From positions 1,426,001 to 1,490,000 of the forward strand of contig NZ_JAGJBZ010000001.1 in the NCBI RefSeq assembly GCF_020010925.1: a DNA stretch of 64,000 nucleotides, in the 5' to 3' direction. Under the pieces are notes generated by a model. The model had not been told where the DNA came from, did not search any database, and was given only the letters and a program-made list of their open reading frames with translations. Shown piece by piece: positions 9,238 through 18,675 of the stretch. A program made the translations under genes and the position numbers. Numbering within the stretch: position 1 is the first letter of the stretch; every line of letters begins with the position of its first letter. This DNA comes from Streptomyces griseiscabiei (GTDB taxonomy: Bacteria > Actinomycetota > Actinomycetes > Streptomycetales > Streptomycetaceae).

Positions 9238-9558
9238 TCAGCCCGCGTACATCTCGCGCTCGGTGCCCATGACGGCGATCCGGCGGCCTCGCATGTCGCC
9301 GACCTGGGCGACGGCGGCGGCCCACTCGGGGCTGTCCAGTGCCGTGCGCAGGTCCTCGGCGGTGTCGAAGCCGAGGACCGAGAGTCCGTCCCAGCCCTCG
9401 GAGCGCGGTTCCAGCGCGGCGTCGATCTCGGTGTGCCGCCAGGACCGCAGTCCGGGCAGCCGGCGGGTCAGTTCGGCGTGTTCGCCGCGCCACCAGTCGA
9501 TGAACCGCTCATGGGTCCAGTCGGGCGGCCGTGCGGCCAGCAGGACGAGGTTGTACAT
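9238..9558 (-). CDS. EthD-domain protein
   Basis: A 106-residue protein with the dimeric alpha/beta-barrel EthD fold: VLLAARPPDWTHERFIDWW at the start, GEHAEL and a C-terminal strand pair. EthD-like proteins range from partners of ether-degrading P450s to decarboxylases and cyclases of small aromatic substrates. It lies 32 bp upstream of the acyl-CoA ligase gene in the same direction and probably belongs to its operon. The role is not known. Confidence 0.72.
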   Translation of the reverse strand: MYNLVLLAARPPDWTHERFIDWWRGEHAELTRRLPGLRSWRHTEIDAALEPRSEGWDGLSVLGFDTAEDLRTALDSPEWAAAVAQVGDMRGRRIAVMGTEREMYAG

Positions 9559-9585
9559 GCCATCTCCCGGGTGCGGGCGGGCGGG

Positions 9586-9975
9586 TCAGGTGAAGTGCAG
9601 CGCGGGCGACCGTCCGATGAGCAGCCGGCGGACCCTGCCGGACGGGTCGAGCCGGGCCGAGGCCACGAAGGTGGCCTCGGGCACTCCGGAGCGCCGGACC
9701 TCGCCGAGGAAGAGTTCGTCGCGGCCCTGGGCACTGGCGGTCAGCAGGTGGTGGGTCCGGGTGCCCTGTTCGCGCTGGGCGAGGTACCCCTCCATCTCGG
9801 TCCGGCCGCCGTGGAAGTCGGTGGCGCCGTCGCCGCCGGTGGAGAAGAGGATGGAGAACGAGAAGTCGTCGGCGATCAGTTCGAGGATCCGGGACGCGTC
9901 CGGGCTGTCGAGGAGCGCGAACCACGCGCTCAGGAACGGCGCGGTCGCGGACGGTGGGGTCTGGGTCGCGGGCAT
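9586..9975 (-). CDS. NTF2-like (SnoaL/limonene-epoxide-hydrolase-like fold) protein
   Basis: A 129-residue single-domain protein of the cone-shaped alpha+beta NTF2 fold, judged from length, the N-terminal helix pair, the DDFSFSIL strand, GGRTEMEGYL and the closing RVRRLLIGRSP strand. The fold includes isomerases, epoxide hydrolases, dehydratases and polyketide cyclases, so chemistry cannot be assigned. It lies in the same operon as a second NTF2-like gene and an EthD gene. Confidence 0.68.
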   Translation of the reverse strand: MPATQTPPSATAPFLSAWFALLDSPDASRILELIADDFSFSILFSTGGDGATDFHGGRTEMEGYLAQREQGTRTHHLLTASAQGRDELFLGEVRRSGVPEATFVASARLDPSGRVRRLLIGRSPALHFT

Positions 9976-9991
9976 CCGCTGTGCCTCCTGC

Positions 9992-10342
9992 TCAGGGCCG
10001 GTCGACGAGGTGGAAGGCGGGGGTGAAGAAGGACTGGTAGCGCGCCATCAGTCCGGCGGGCGAGACGACGGCGGCCGACAGGAACGCCCCGGTCGCGGTG
10101 CCGCCCTCGACCACGAAGCCGTAGACGGTCTCCAGGTCCCCGTCCACCGAGGACCGCACGATCTCGTGCACCCGGTCCGTGGCGTCGCGGCCGGCGATGT
10201 ACGCGGCGAAGTCGGCCTTCGATTCACCGGCCCGCTCGCCGCCCGGCAGGGCGATCAGGAAGCGGAAGCCGGGTTCCAGCAACTCCAGGGCCTTCTCCGG
10301 GTCCTGACCGTCCATACGGGCCATGTACTCGCGAAGCACCAT
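9992..10342 (-). CDS. NTF2-like protein, first gene of ligase operon
   Basis: A 116-residue NTF2-fold protein: an N-terminal helix (VLREYMARMDGQDPEKALEL), then FRFLIALPGG and strands ending SFFTPAFHLVD. The ATG at 10342 is preferred because AAGGGG lies upstream; a longer frame to 10393 would run into the CTGAACT-type operator at 10394-10416. It sits 16 bp upstream of the second NTF2-like gene and may form a heteromer with it. Function unknown; isomerase or hydratase roles are common in such catabolic operons. Confidence 0.66.
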   Translation of the reverse strand: MVLREYMARMDGQDPEKALELLEPGFRFLIALPGGERAGESKADFAAYIAGRDATDRVHEIVRSSVDGDLETVYGFVVEGGTATGAFLSAAVVSPAGLMARYQSFFTPAFHLVDRP

Positions 10343-10393
10343 GGTCTGAGCCCCTTCGCCGCCGGGTCGTCCGGGGTTCCCCACCGGATTCAA

Positions 10394-10416
10394 CCTGAGT
10401 TCAGTTCAGTTTGAGG
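10394..10416 (-). promoter_or_regulatory. Candidate TetR operator (CTGAACT motif)
   Basis: On the minus strand this reads AAACTGAACTGAACTCAGG, 52 bp upstream of the first NTF2-like ATG. The same CTGAACT core recurs at 19487-19508, 21659-21673 and 22823-22840, mostly in control regions of this locus. It probably binds the TetR-family regulator encoded next door; the binding is inferred. Confidence 0.55.
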
Positions 10417-10469
10417 ATAGGACGGGTGCCCCGCCCACACAAGGGGCGGAGCACTCCCCTGTCGCCGCG

Positions 10470-11096
10470 CTACTCGCCGACCATCCGGACCACGCATCCC
10501 TCGATCAGGTCGCTGATCTCCGACAGCGGGATCGCCCCGGTCGGCCGGTACCACCGCCACACGCTGACGATCATCCCGAGCACGGCCAGTCCGAGCATAT
10601 GGGCGTCACGCACCGGGAAGGCGCCCTTCGCCATGCCGCGCACCAGCAGGTTCGTCCAGTCCCGCTCGACCATCTGCACCAGCTGCCGGGCGGCGATCCG
10701 CTCGGTCTCCTCGCGCTTGGACTTCCGGGGCGTGGCGAGCAGCGACATGTTGGCCTGCAGCACCCGCATCTGCCGGATCTCCTGCTCGGACACCGCGAAG
10801 GCGGCGCGCACCCCGGCCCGCAGCGCCTCGACGGGGTCCTCCTCGTCGGCCGCCGCCTCGGTGAACATGTCGTGGGAACGCTGCAGTTCCAGCCGCATGA
10901 TGGTGAGCAGGCAGTGGGCCTTGGACTCGAAGTAGTGGTAGAGCGCGGTCTGCCCGATGCCGACCCGGTCGGCCACGTCCGACCATTTCGTCGTCTCGTA
11001 GCCGGTCTCGCCGAAGTACTCCACCGCGGCCTCCAGAATGGCCGCCCGCTTGGACCTGGGCCCCTGGTCCGGATCCACGATCCGCGCCCTCGCCAT
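10470..11096 (-). CDS. TetR family transcriptional regulator
   Basis: A 208-residue repressor-type protein. The N-terminal helix-turn-helix spans about residues 15-60 (KRAAILEAAVEYFGETGYE, then VADRVGIGQTALYHYFESK), followed by an all-helical ligand domain. It lies between the ligase operon and the long dehydrogenase operon, all on the minus strand, and is the only dedicated regulator in the first 23 kb. By analogy with acyl-CoA-sensing TetR proteins it probably represses the catabolic operons until a CoA-thioester pathway intermediate binds. Confidence 0.85.
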   Translation of the reverse strand: MARARIVDPDQGPRSKRAAILEAAVEYFGETGYETTKWSDVADRVGIGQTALYHYFESKAHCLLTIMRLELQRSHDMFTEAAADEEDPVEALRAGVRAAFAVSEQEIRQMRVLQANMSLLATPRKSKREETERIAARQLVQMVERDWTNLLVRGMAKGAFPVRDAHMLGLAVLGMIVSVWRWYRPTGAIPLSEISDLIEGCVVRMVGE

Positions 11097-11156
11097 CGGC
11101 TCTCCCTGCGCTCCATGACCGGCGCCGGTCGCCGATCGGATGTCTGAGGGTAGACC

Positions 11157-11177
11157 TACTTGAACTCGGTTACGAAG
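11157..11177. promoter_or_regulatory. Weak CTGAACT-like element upstream of the TetR gene
   Basis: The stretch ACTTGAACTCGGTTACGAAGT has ACTT/AAGT ends and an inner TGAACTC resembling the operators at 10394 and 22823. It lies 61 bp upstream of the TetR start and right against the end of the hydratase gene. It could mediate autoregulation. The match is poorer than at the other four sites. Confidence 0.3.
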
Positions 11178-11975
11178 TCAGGTGACACGGGGGACACCGC
11201 GGTCCGGCCTCCGCCGGGCCAGGAAGGCCGCCACCCCCGCGCGTCCCTCGGCCGACACGGCGGCGTCGGCGAGCTGCCGGGCCTCCGCGTCCAGCTGGGC
11301 GCCGAGGCTCCCGGAGAGTCCCGCCGCGACGAGCCTGCGGGTGGCGCCGAACGCCCCGGTGGCGCCCCGGGCGAGCGCCGCCGCGGTCGCCTCCGCCTCC
11401 TCGGTCAGCCGGCCGGCGTCGACGACCCTGCTGACCAGCCCCATGTCCGCCGCCTCGGCCGCCGTGATCCGCCGGTTGGTCAGCAGCAGGTCCAGGGCCC
11501 GTTTCGGGCCGACGAGCCGGGGCAGCGACCAGCTGACCCCGGCGTCCGGGGTGTACCCGATGCCGGTGTAGGCGGCGACGAAGGTGGCGTCGGAGGCGGC
11601 GATCGTCAGGTCGGCCGCCGCCGCGAGTCCGAGCCCGGCGCCCGCCGCGGCCCCCCGCACGGCCGCCACCAGCGGCGCGTCCAGCGCCGCGAACACCCGC
11701 AGTGCGCCGTGCAGCGCGTCCGTGACCCGGCCGAGGTGCGCGGCGAGCCGGTCGCCGGGCAGTGCGGCGAACTCCCGCAGGTCGCCGCCGACACAGAAGG
11801 ACCGCCCCTGTCCGGTGAGCAGCACCGCCCGTACGCCGTCGGAGCCGGCACAGGTACGCGCGGCCGTCAGCAGCCCCGTGGCCAGGGCCAGGTCGATCGC
11901 GTTGCCCGCCTCCGCGCGGCACAGCTCCACACGGGCCACGCCCGCCGGGTCGACGCGGACCGTGACGGCGTTCAT
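11178..11975 (-). CDS. Enoyl-CoA hydratase/isomerase, PaaG-like
   Basis: Crotonase-fold protein of 265 residues. It shows the oxyanion-hole segments GRSFCVGGDL (about 60-70) and RGAAAGAGLGLA (about 105-116), and the GIGYTPDAGVS stretch typical of PaaG-like members that keep one acidic catalytic residue. The ATG at 11975 overlaps the stop of the upstream SDR (ATGA). It is the last gene of the long minus-strand operon and probably hydrates or isomerises an unsaturated acyl-CoA intermediate. Confidence 0.83.
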   Translation of the reverse strand: MNAVTVRVDPAGVARVELCRAEAGNAIDLALATGLLTAARTCAGSDGVRAVLLTGQGRSFCVGGDLREFAALPGDRLAAHLGRVTDALHGALRVFAALDAPLVAAVRGAAAGAGLGLAAAADLTIAASDATFVAAYTGIGYTPDAGVSWSLPRLVGPKRALDLLLTNRRITAAEAADMGLVSRVVDAGRLTEEAEATAAALARGATGAFGATRRLVAAGLSGSLGAQLDAEARQLADAAVSAEGRAGVAAFLARRRPDRGVPRVT

Positions 11976-12727
11976 CGGGCCGTCCATCCGCCGTCGACGG
12001 TGAGCACCTGGCCGGTGCAGTACGAGGAGGCGTCCGAGGCGAGGAAGAGCAGCGCCCCGTCGAGTTCGCCCGGGGCTCCGCCCCGGCCGAGCATGGTGCC
12101 CCGTTCGACCCAGCGCCGGGAGCGGTCGTCCGCGAACAGGCCGTCGGTCATCTCCGAGCGGAACCAGCCGGGGGCGAGCGCGTTCACGCGTATCCCGGCC
12201 GGTCCCCACTGTCCGGCGAGTTCACGGGTGAGCCCGATCAGGCCGGCCTTCGAGGCGGCGTAGGAGGCACCGCCCAGCGGGGCCCCTGCGACGAGGCCGA
12301 GGACGGAGGAGACGTTCACGACCGACCGCCCCTCGGCGTCCCCGGACTCCGCCATCAGCCGCGCCAGATGGAACGGCGCGACCAGGTTGACCGCGAGCAC
12401 CGCCGCGAAGTCGGCGGCGCCCTCGTCCTCGGCCCGTACCGCGCCGGGCGCGCCCGCGTTGTTGACCAGCACGTCGATGCGTCCGGTGGCGCCGAGCACG
12501 GTCTCGGCGAGCCGTACGCGGTCCTCGTCGCGGGCGACGTCGCAGGCGACGGGGTGGATACGGGGGTCGGCGTCGGCGAGTTCCGTCAGCCGGTCCAGCC
12601 GCCGGGCCGCCGCGAAGACGGTGGCGCCCGCTCCGGCGAGCACGGCGGCGAACCGGGCGCCGAGCCCCGAGGAGGCGCCGGTGACCACGGCGGTCCGGCC
12701 GTGCAGCGAGAAGAGGCCGGCCGTCAC
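11972..12727 (-). CDS. SDR family oxidoreductase
   Basis: A 251-residue classical SDR: TGASSGLG loop near residue 16, NNAGAPG near 90, SSVLG...YAASK catalytic set and VDGGWTAR at the end. The GTG start at 12727 overlaps the stop of the neighbouring SDR (GTGA), and its own stop overlaps the hydratase start, so the genes are translationally chained. A likely role is oxidation of a 3-hydroxyacyl-CoA or reduction of a keto acyl-CoA. Confidence 0.84.
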   Translation of the reverse strand: MTAGLFSLHGRTAVVTGASSGLGARFAAVLAGAGATVFAAARRLDRLTELADADPRIHPVACDVARDEDRVRLAETVLGATGRIDVLVNNAGAPGAVRAEDEGAADFAAVLAVNLVAPFHLARLMAESGDAEGRSVVNVSSVLGLVAGAPLGGASYAASKAGLIGLTRELAGQWGPAGIRVNALAPGWFRSEMTDGLFADDRSRRWVERGTMLGRGGAPGELDGALLFLASDASSYCTGQVLTVDGGWTAR

Positions 12728-13514
12728 GCGTCCACCCCGATGGGCAGTACCGTGGCGCCGCCGTCCAGGACCAGGGTCTGGCCGGTCATCCAGGAGGAGG
12801 CGTCGGACGCAAGGAACAGCGCCGCGTGCGCCACGTCCTCGACGGTGCCGAGTCGGCGCAGCGGGAGTTTCGCGGTGAGGACGGGCTCCCTCGGCTCCCA
12901 GACGGCCCTGGCCAGCTCGGTCTTGATCAGGCCGGGCGCGATCGCGTTCACCCGGGCCCTGGGGCCGAGTTCGTAGGCGAGCTGCCGCGTGAGATGGAGC
13001 ATCGCCGCCTTGGTCGCGTTGTACCAGCCGATGTGCGGGTCGACGATCAGGCCGCCGACGGAGGCGATGTTGACCACCGCTCCCCCGTGCTCGGACATCC
13101 ACGCCCGCCACGCGTACCGCGTCCAGGCGAGCATCCCGTACTGGTTGACCCGTACGGTCTTCTCCGCGCGCGGCGGATCCAGGTCGAGCAGGTCGCCCAT
13201 GTACGGGTTGGTGGCGGCGTTGTTGACCAGGATGTCGAGGCGGCCGAAGCGGGTCATGGTCTCCTCGACGCACCGCTCGGCCTGGTCGGGCTCCCCGGCG
13301 TTGGCGACCACCTCGTGGACGTCGCCGACGCCCGCCGTCCGCAGCAGTTCCTCGCGGGCGGCTGCCAGCCCCTCCGGTTTGCGGGCCGCGATGACGACAT
13401 GGGCGCCGGCCTCCCGGTAGGCGGTGGCGATGCCGAGGCCGATGCCGCGTGAGCCGCCGGTGATCACGGCGACCCTGCCGTGCAGGGCCCCGGGCGCGGG
13501 GGACGCGTGTCCGT

Positions 13515-13518
<4 letters not shown>
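12724..13518 (-). CDS. SDR family oxidoreductase
   Basis: A 264-residue SDR with TGGSRGIG near residue 20, NNAATNPYMGD after the fourth strand, SVGG...YNATK catalytic residues and LDGGATVLP at the C-terminus. NNAATNPYMG resembles the dehydrogenase of ACAD10/11-type clusters and DHRS4-like enzymes. The GTG start at 13518 overlaps the stop of the following ACAD gene. It differs clearly from the adjacent SDR, so the pair is not a recent duplication. Confidence 0.84.
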
Positions 13519-14729
<1,211 letters not shown>

Positions 14730-14770
14730 GCGTGTGTCGCTCCTTCTCCGTCGGCCTCGGTCGGCCTCGG

Positions 14771-15736
14771 TCAGCCGAGGATGTCCCGGGCGGTGCGGAT
14801 CATCGCCGCGATGGTCGGGGGCAGTCGTTCCTGGTCGGGGTCGTGATGTCGGCCCTCGCGGTGGCGGCGCAGGTTGTGGCCCATGATCGCGGCCATCTTG
14901 GTGCGGGCCAGCGCGCGGAACCAGTCGAGGGCGGGCGGGGCGGAGCGGCCGTCGAGGTAGGCGGCCAGCAGCTCGCCCTCGGTGGGCAGGCCGGGGATCT
15001 CGCGGCCCAGGCGGGGGAAGTTCCGGTGGTCGGTGAAGAGCAGGGTCCAGCCCAGATCGGTGCGTGGATCGCCGAAGGACCAGATCTCCCAGTCGATGAC
15101 GGCCACGGGGGTCTCGCCCACGCAGAGCGCGTTGCCCAGCCGGAAGTCTCCGTGGGTGAGGACCGGCGGCAGACCGGCGGGGACACTCGCGGCGAGGCGT
15201 GTCAGCAACTCTTCGGCGCCCGGCCGCAGTTCCTCCGGCACGGCCCGCATGGTGCGGCTCCACCGGTCGAGTTCGGCGGCCGCGTCGAGGGGGTCGGACC
15301 GCTCCAGGTCCGGCACCCGGGTTCGGTGCAGCCCGCTCAGGACGCCCGCCAGCGCCAGCATCCTCGTCCGACAGAGGGCGGGGTCGAGCCGGTGGTCGTC
15401 GAGGACGGGCTCGACCGCCTCGCCGGACACGAACTCCATGGCGAACCAGGCGGGTTCGCGGTCGTCCATGGCGACGACGACCGGTACGGGCACCGCGCCG
15501 CCGAGGGCCCGCAGGGCGCGTGCCTGGCGCAGGACGTCGTTCCGGCCGACCGGCCGCTGTCCTGGGGGCACGGCCTTGACGACGTACGCGGTGGGGCCCG
15601 CGGTGACAGAGTAGGTGAGACCCGAATGGCCGCCGGGCAGGGTCGTCAGCGCGCCGACCGGTTCGCCGGGGTGGAGGGCGGCGAGCCATTCACGGACGCG
15701 TCCGGCGAGTTCGGCCGTCCCGGCGAACGTGCTCAA
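14771..15736 (-). CDS. APH-type phosphotransferase, second 4-hydroxyacyl-CoA kinase candidate
   Basis: A 321-residue aminoglycoside-phosphotransferase-fold kinase with catalytic HGDFRLGN (195-202), VIDWEIWSFGDP and a nucleotide loop near GGHSGLTYSV. A TTG start at 15736 is chosen: it overlaps the ACAD stop (TTGA) and has AAGGAGG at proper spacing, and no ATG or GTG fits nearby. Placement between two ACAD genes matches the Lva/ACAD10-11 arrangement, so the acceptor is probably the hydroxyl of a 4-hydroxyacyl-CoA. Confidence 0.83.
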   Translation of the reverse strand: MSTFAGTAELAGRVREWLAALHPGEPVGALTTLPGGHSGLTYSVTAGPTAYVVKAVPPGQRPVGRNDVLRQARALRALGGAVPVPVVVAMDDREPAWFAMEFVSGEAVEPVLDDHRLDPALCRTRMLALAGVLSGLHRTRVPDLERSDPLDAAAELDRWSRTMRAVPEELRPGAEELLTRLAASVPAGLPPVLTHGDFRLGNALCVGETPVAVIDWEIWSFGDPRTDLGWTLLFTDHRNFPRLGREIPGLPTEGELLAAYLDGRSAPPALDWFRALARTKMAAIMGHNLRRHREGRHHDPDQERLPPTIAAMIRTARDILG

Positions 15737-16998
15737 CTCGCCACCTCCTTCGTCGCCTTGGTGTGCGGCTCGGCCGGTCTGGGCTCCCTGGGCAGGCCCA
15801 GCACGCGTTCCGCCAGGATGGTGCGCTGGATCTCGTCGCTGCCGCCCGCGATGCTGTAGCCGGGGGCGCCGAGCAGATGCTCGGTCCAGGCGAAGGTGCC
15901 CCATTCCCCGGTGTCGGCGGCCAGGCGCGGACCCAGCAGCTGCTGGACGAGGTCGGTGGTGGCGCGCATGGTCGCGGTGGCGTAGAGCTTGCCGACGGAG
16001 GCCTCGGCGCCCGGCTCGCGGCCGGTGACCAGGGCCGCCGTGACCCGCAGTCCGATGAGCCGCTGGGTGAGCGCGCGGACGTAGAGGTCGGCCGCCTGCT
16101 GCCGTTCGCCGCCGGTGAGCGGCCGGGGCAGCTGCCGGGCCAGGTCGAGGGCGCGGTCGGCGTTGTCCAGGCCGAGGGTGCCGGAGTCCAGCCGTTCGGC
16201 GGCGAGGACGGTGAGCGTCACCCGCCAGCCCGCGCCGACGGGGCCGAGCCGGTCGGTGTCGGGGACCCGGACGTCGTCGAGGTAGACCTCGTTGAAGCTG
16301 GACCCGCCGGTCATCTGCCGGATCGGGCGTACCGTGACGCCGGGGGCGTCCATCCGGACCAGGAAGACCGTGATGCCGGCGTGCCGGGGCGCGTCGGGGT
16401 CGGTGCGGCAGACGGCGACTCCCCAGGTGGCGACGCGGGCGCCGGACGTCCAGACCTTGTGGCCGTTCAGCACCCAGCCGCCCCCGTCCGCGTCCCGGAC
16501 CGCCCTCGTGCGGACGGCGGCCAGGTCGGAGCCCGCCTCGGTCTCGGAGAAGAGCTGGCAGGCGAGTTCGTCGCTGCGGAGCATGGACCTCAGCAGGCGC
16601 CGCTTCTGCTCCTCGGTGCCCCAGACACCGATCGCGGGGGCCACCAGCTGCTGGGTGACGGGGAAGATCTCGGTGCGCCGGGGCACGTCGAAGGCGGCCT
16701 CCTCGGCGCGGTACACCTGCTCGTAGTACGCGGGCAGTTCGCGTCCGCCGTGTTCCTCGGGCCAGCCGAGGGCGCCCCAGCCCTGGTCGAACCGGACGCG
16801 TTCCCAGTCGCGGATGCGTTCGGTGTGCGTACGCTCCTCGTCCTCGGTCCAGTTCTCGAACACGGCCACGGAGTCGTCGCCGTGTCCCCGCTCACGGCCC
16901 CCGGGTCCCCGTCGGTCCGCCACCTTCGCCAGCCAGCGGCGGGCCTCGGCGCGGAACTCCTCGGGCCCGGGTACAGGTGTCGGCACCGTACGTGTCAC
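15733..16998 (-). CDS. Acyl-CoA dehydrogenase
   Basis: A 421-residue flavin dehydrogenase of a different branch from the ACAD10/11-like enzymes: LFSETEAGSDLA, NGHKVWTSGA and a C-terminus ending GGSDEIQRTILAERVLGLP. The GGSDEIQR ending is typical of the FadE families used for branched or steroid-type substrates. The GTG at 16998 has GGGAGG directly upstream. It lies in the chained minus-strand operon and presumably introduces the alpha,beta double bond hydrated by the crotonase-fold enzymes. Confidence 0.86.
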   Translation of the reverse strand: MTRTVPTPVPGPEEFRAEARRWLAKVADRRGPGGRERGHGDDSVAVFENWTEDEERTHTERIRDWERVRFDQGWGALGWPEEHGGRELPAYYEQVYRAEEAAFDVPRRTEIFPVTQQLVAPAIGVWGTEEQKRRLLRSMLRSDELACQLFSETEAGSDLAAVRTRAVRDADGGGWVLNGHKVWTSGARVATWGVAVCRTDPDAPRHAGITVFLVRMDAPGVTVRPIRQMTGGSSFNEVYLDDVRVPDTDRLGPVGAGWRVTLTVLAAERLDSGTLGLDNADRALDLARQLPRPLTGGERQQAADLYVRALTQRLIGLRVTAALVTGREPGAEASVGKLYATATMRATTDLVQQLLGPRLAADTGEWGTFAWTEHLLGAPGYSIAGGSDEIQRTILAERVLGLPREPRPAEPHTKATKEVAS

Positions 16999-17018
16999 CT
17001 CCCTCCCCTCCCTTCCGT

Positions 17019-18173
17019 TCAGCGGGTCAGTACGGTGCACGCGCTGACGCCCGGTGCTCCGTAGACATGGGTGAAGCCGGTGCGCGGCTCGCCCGGGACC
17101 TGGCGTTCACCGGCCCGGCCGCGCAGTTGCTGGACGATCTCGTGGACCTGGCGCAGCCCGGAGGCGCCGACGGGTTCGCCGTTGGCGATGCAGCCGCCGT
17201 CCGTGTTGACCGGGAGCGCGCCGCCGATCGCGGTGGCGCCCGAGGCGATCAGCCACTTCTGTTCGCCGTGCTCGCAGAATCCGCACTCGGCCAGGTGCAT
17301 CACCTCGGCGCCGCTCTCGGTGTCCTGGAGCTGGCACACGTCGATGTCGTCCGGGCCGGTGCCGGCCTCCTCGAAGGCGGCGCGCGCCGCGTCCGTGCTG
17401 ACGGAGGTGGGTGTGCCGCCGGGTGCCCAGGGGCTGAACACCTCGAAGGAGCCGAACCGCCGGGTGCGGACCACGGCCGCGCGCAGGGCGACCGGAGCGG
17501 CGGCGGCGCCCAGTTCGCGGGCGACCGCGCGGTTGCAGAGCACCAGTGCGACCGCGCCCTGCCCGGGTGAGCAGAACATGTAGCGGGTCAGGGGGTCGTT
17601 GACCATGCCGGAGGCCAGGATCTGGTCCGCGGTCAGCGGTTCGCGGCGCCAGGCGTGGGGATTGAGGACGCCGTTGGCGTACGCCTTCTCGGCGACCAGG
17701 GCGAGGGTGTGCGGGGTGATGCCGTGGTCGTGCGCGTACCGCTGGATCTTCATGGCGAAGAACTGGGTGGTCACCATCAGGCCCTCGCCGCCGTACGCCT
17801 CGTCCAGGCCCCAGTCGGCCGGCCGCGGGTCGAACGCGCCGCGTGGGTGTTTGTCGAAGCCGACGGCGAGGGCCACGTCGGCGGCGCCGGCGCGGAGCGC
17901 GTTGACGGCGGACACCAGGGCACTGCCGCCGGTGGCGCAGCCGTTGCGGACATTGACGAACGGCACTCCGGTGAGGCCGAGGCGGGTGACCAGGGTGTCG
18001 GCGTTGCCGGCGGCGTCGCTGCCGCCGAACGCCGCCCGCACCCGGGACCACGGCAGCCCGGCGTCGGCCAGCGCCGCGTTCACGGCGTCCACCGCGAGGT
18101 CCCTGCCCGTGGCCTCCGACCGGCCGAACGAGGTGATCCCGACCCCGCAGACCAGGACGTCGGCGGCGCTCAC
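17019..18173 (-). CDS. Thiolase-like protein (Ltp/SCP-x type), possible retro-aldolase
   Basis: A 384-residue thiolase-fold protein. The nucleophile-region cysteine is present (C79 in NVRNGCATGG). The motif that normally reads GHPxGA(T/S)G is GEPVGASG here, so the catalytic histidine is replaced by glutamate. This GEP form and a DUF35 partner gene overlapping its start (GTGA) are features I associate with Ltp2-type aldolases of steroid side-chain breakdown. It may therefore cleave a beta-hydroxyacyl-CoA by retro-aldol rather than perform thiolysis. Substrate unknown. Confidence 0.82.
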   Translation of the reverse strand: MSAADVLVCGVGITSFGRSEATGRDLAVDAVNAALADAGLPWSRVRAAFGGSDAAGNADTLVTRLGLTGVPFVNVRNGCATGGSALVSAVNALRAGAADVALAVGFDKHPRGAFDPRPADWGLDEAYGGEGLMVTTQFFAMKIQRYAHDHGITPHTLALVAEKAYANGVLNPHAWRREPLTADQILASGMVNDPLTRYMFCSPGQGAVALVLCNRAVARELGAAAAPVALRAAVVRTRRFGSFEVFSPWAPGGTPTSVSTDAARAAFEEAGTGPDDIDVCQLQDTESGAEVMHLAECGFCEHGEQKWLIASGATAIGGALPVNTDGGCIANGEPVGASGLRQVHEIVQQLRGRAGERQVPGEPRTGFTHVYGAPGVSACTVLTR

Positions 18174-18670
18174 GCCACCGCTCCTTCCGGACCGGCATGC
18201 CGGGCGCCCAGCACACCGTCCGGGTCCGCCGGCCGGGCGCGGGGCGCGTCGTCCCGGTCCGCCGGCCGGGCGCGGGGCACGCCCTCGCCCGCCGTGAGGG
18301 TGACCGGCATGTCGATCCTCATCTCCTCGGGGCGTACGCCGTCCAGGACGGCCAGGATCCGTACGCCCTCGGGGAGTTCGACGTAGCCGACCACGAACGG
18401 CCGGAACCCGCCCTCGGGCGGCACGTACGGCGGGGACTTGGGCGCGTACCGCTGCACGGTCCAGGTCCACACGGTGCCCGTGGTGGAGAGGACCACCGGT
18501 TCGGCGGGCCCTCCGCACCTCGGGCAGACGGGGTCCGCCGGGTGGACGGTCACGGCGCAGGCGGGGCAGCGGGACCCGCGCAACGGCCGCGCGGCCACGG
18601 GCCCGAGTGCCGCCGGGTCGGCCGCCGCCGGCTCGGTCACGGGCCCGGACGGCGGGTGGGCGCCGGGCAC
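18170..18670 (-). CDS. DUF35 OB-fold/zinc-ribbon acyl-CoA-associated protein
   Basis: A 166-residue partner protein. A rubredoxin-like zinc ribbon (CPAC, then CPRC 12 residues later) precedes an OB fold (TVWTWTVQRYAPK...FVVGYVELPEGVRILAVLDG). Proteins of this family bind and activate thiolase-like partners, for example ChsH2/Ltp2. Its stop overlaps the thiolase-like start, supporting a complex. The GTG at 18670 is the best start between this gene and the hydratase stop. The C-terminal 40 residues are a low-complexity tail made by a 33-bp direct repeat. Confidence 0.75.
   Translation of the reverse strand: MPGAHPPSGPVTEPAAADPAALGPVAARPLRGSRCPACAVTVHPADPVCPRCGGPAEPVVLSTTGTVWTWTVQRYAPKSPPYVPPEGGFRPFVVGYVELPEGVRILAVLDGVRPEEMRIDMPVTLTAGEGVPRARPADRDDAPRARPADPDGVLGARHAGPEGAVA
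18223..18288. repeat. 33-bp direct repeat in the DUF35 gene tail
   Basis: Two adjacent 33-bp units (18223-18255, 18256-18288) share an identical first 23 bases beginning GGTCCGCCGG and then diverge. They encode the PRARPAD(R/P)D repeat at the DUF35 C-terminus. In-frame duplication lengthens the tail without disrupting the gene. Confidence 0.7.
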
Positions 18671-18675
18671 GGCCG

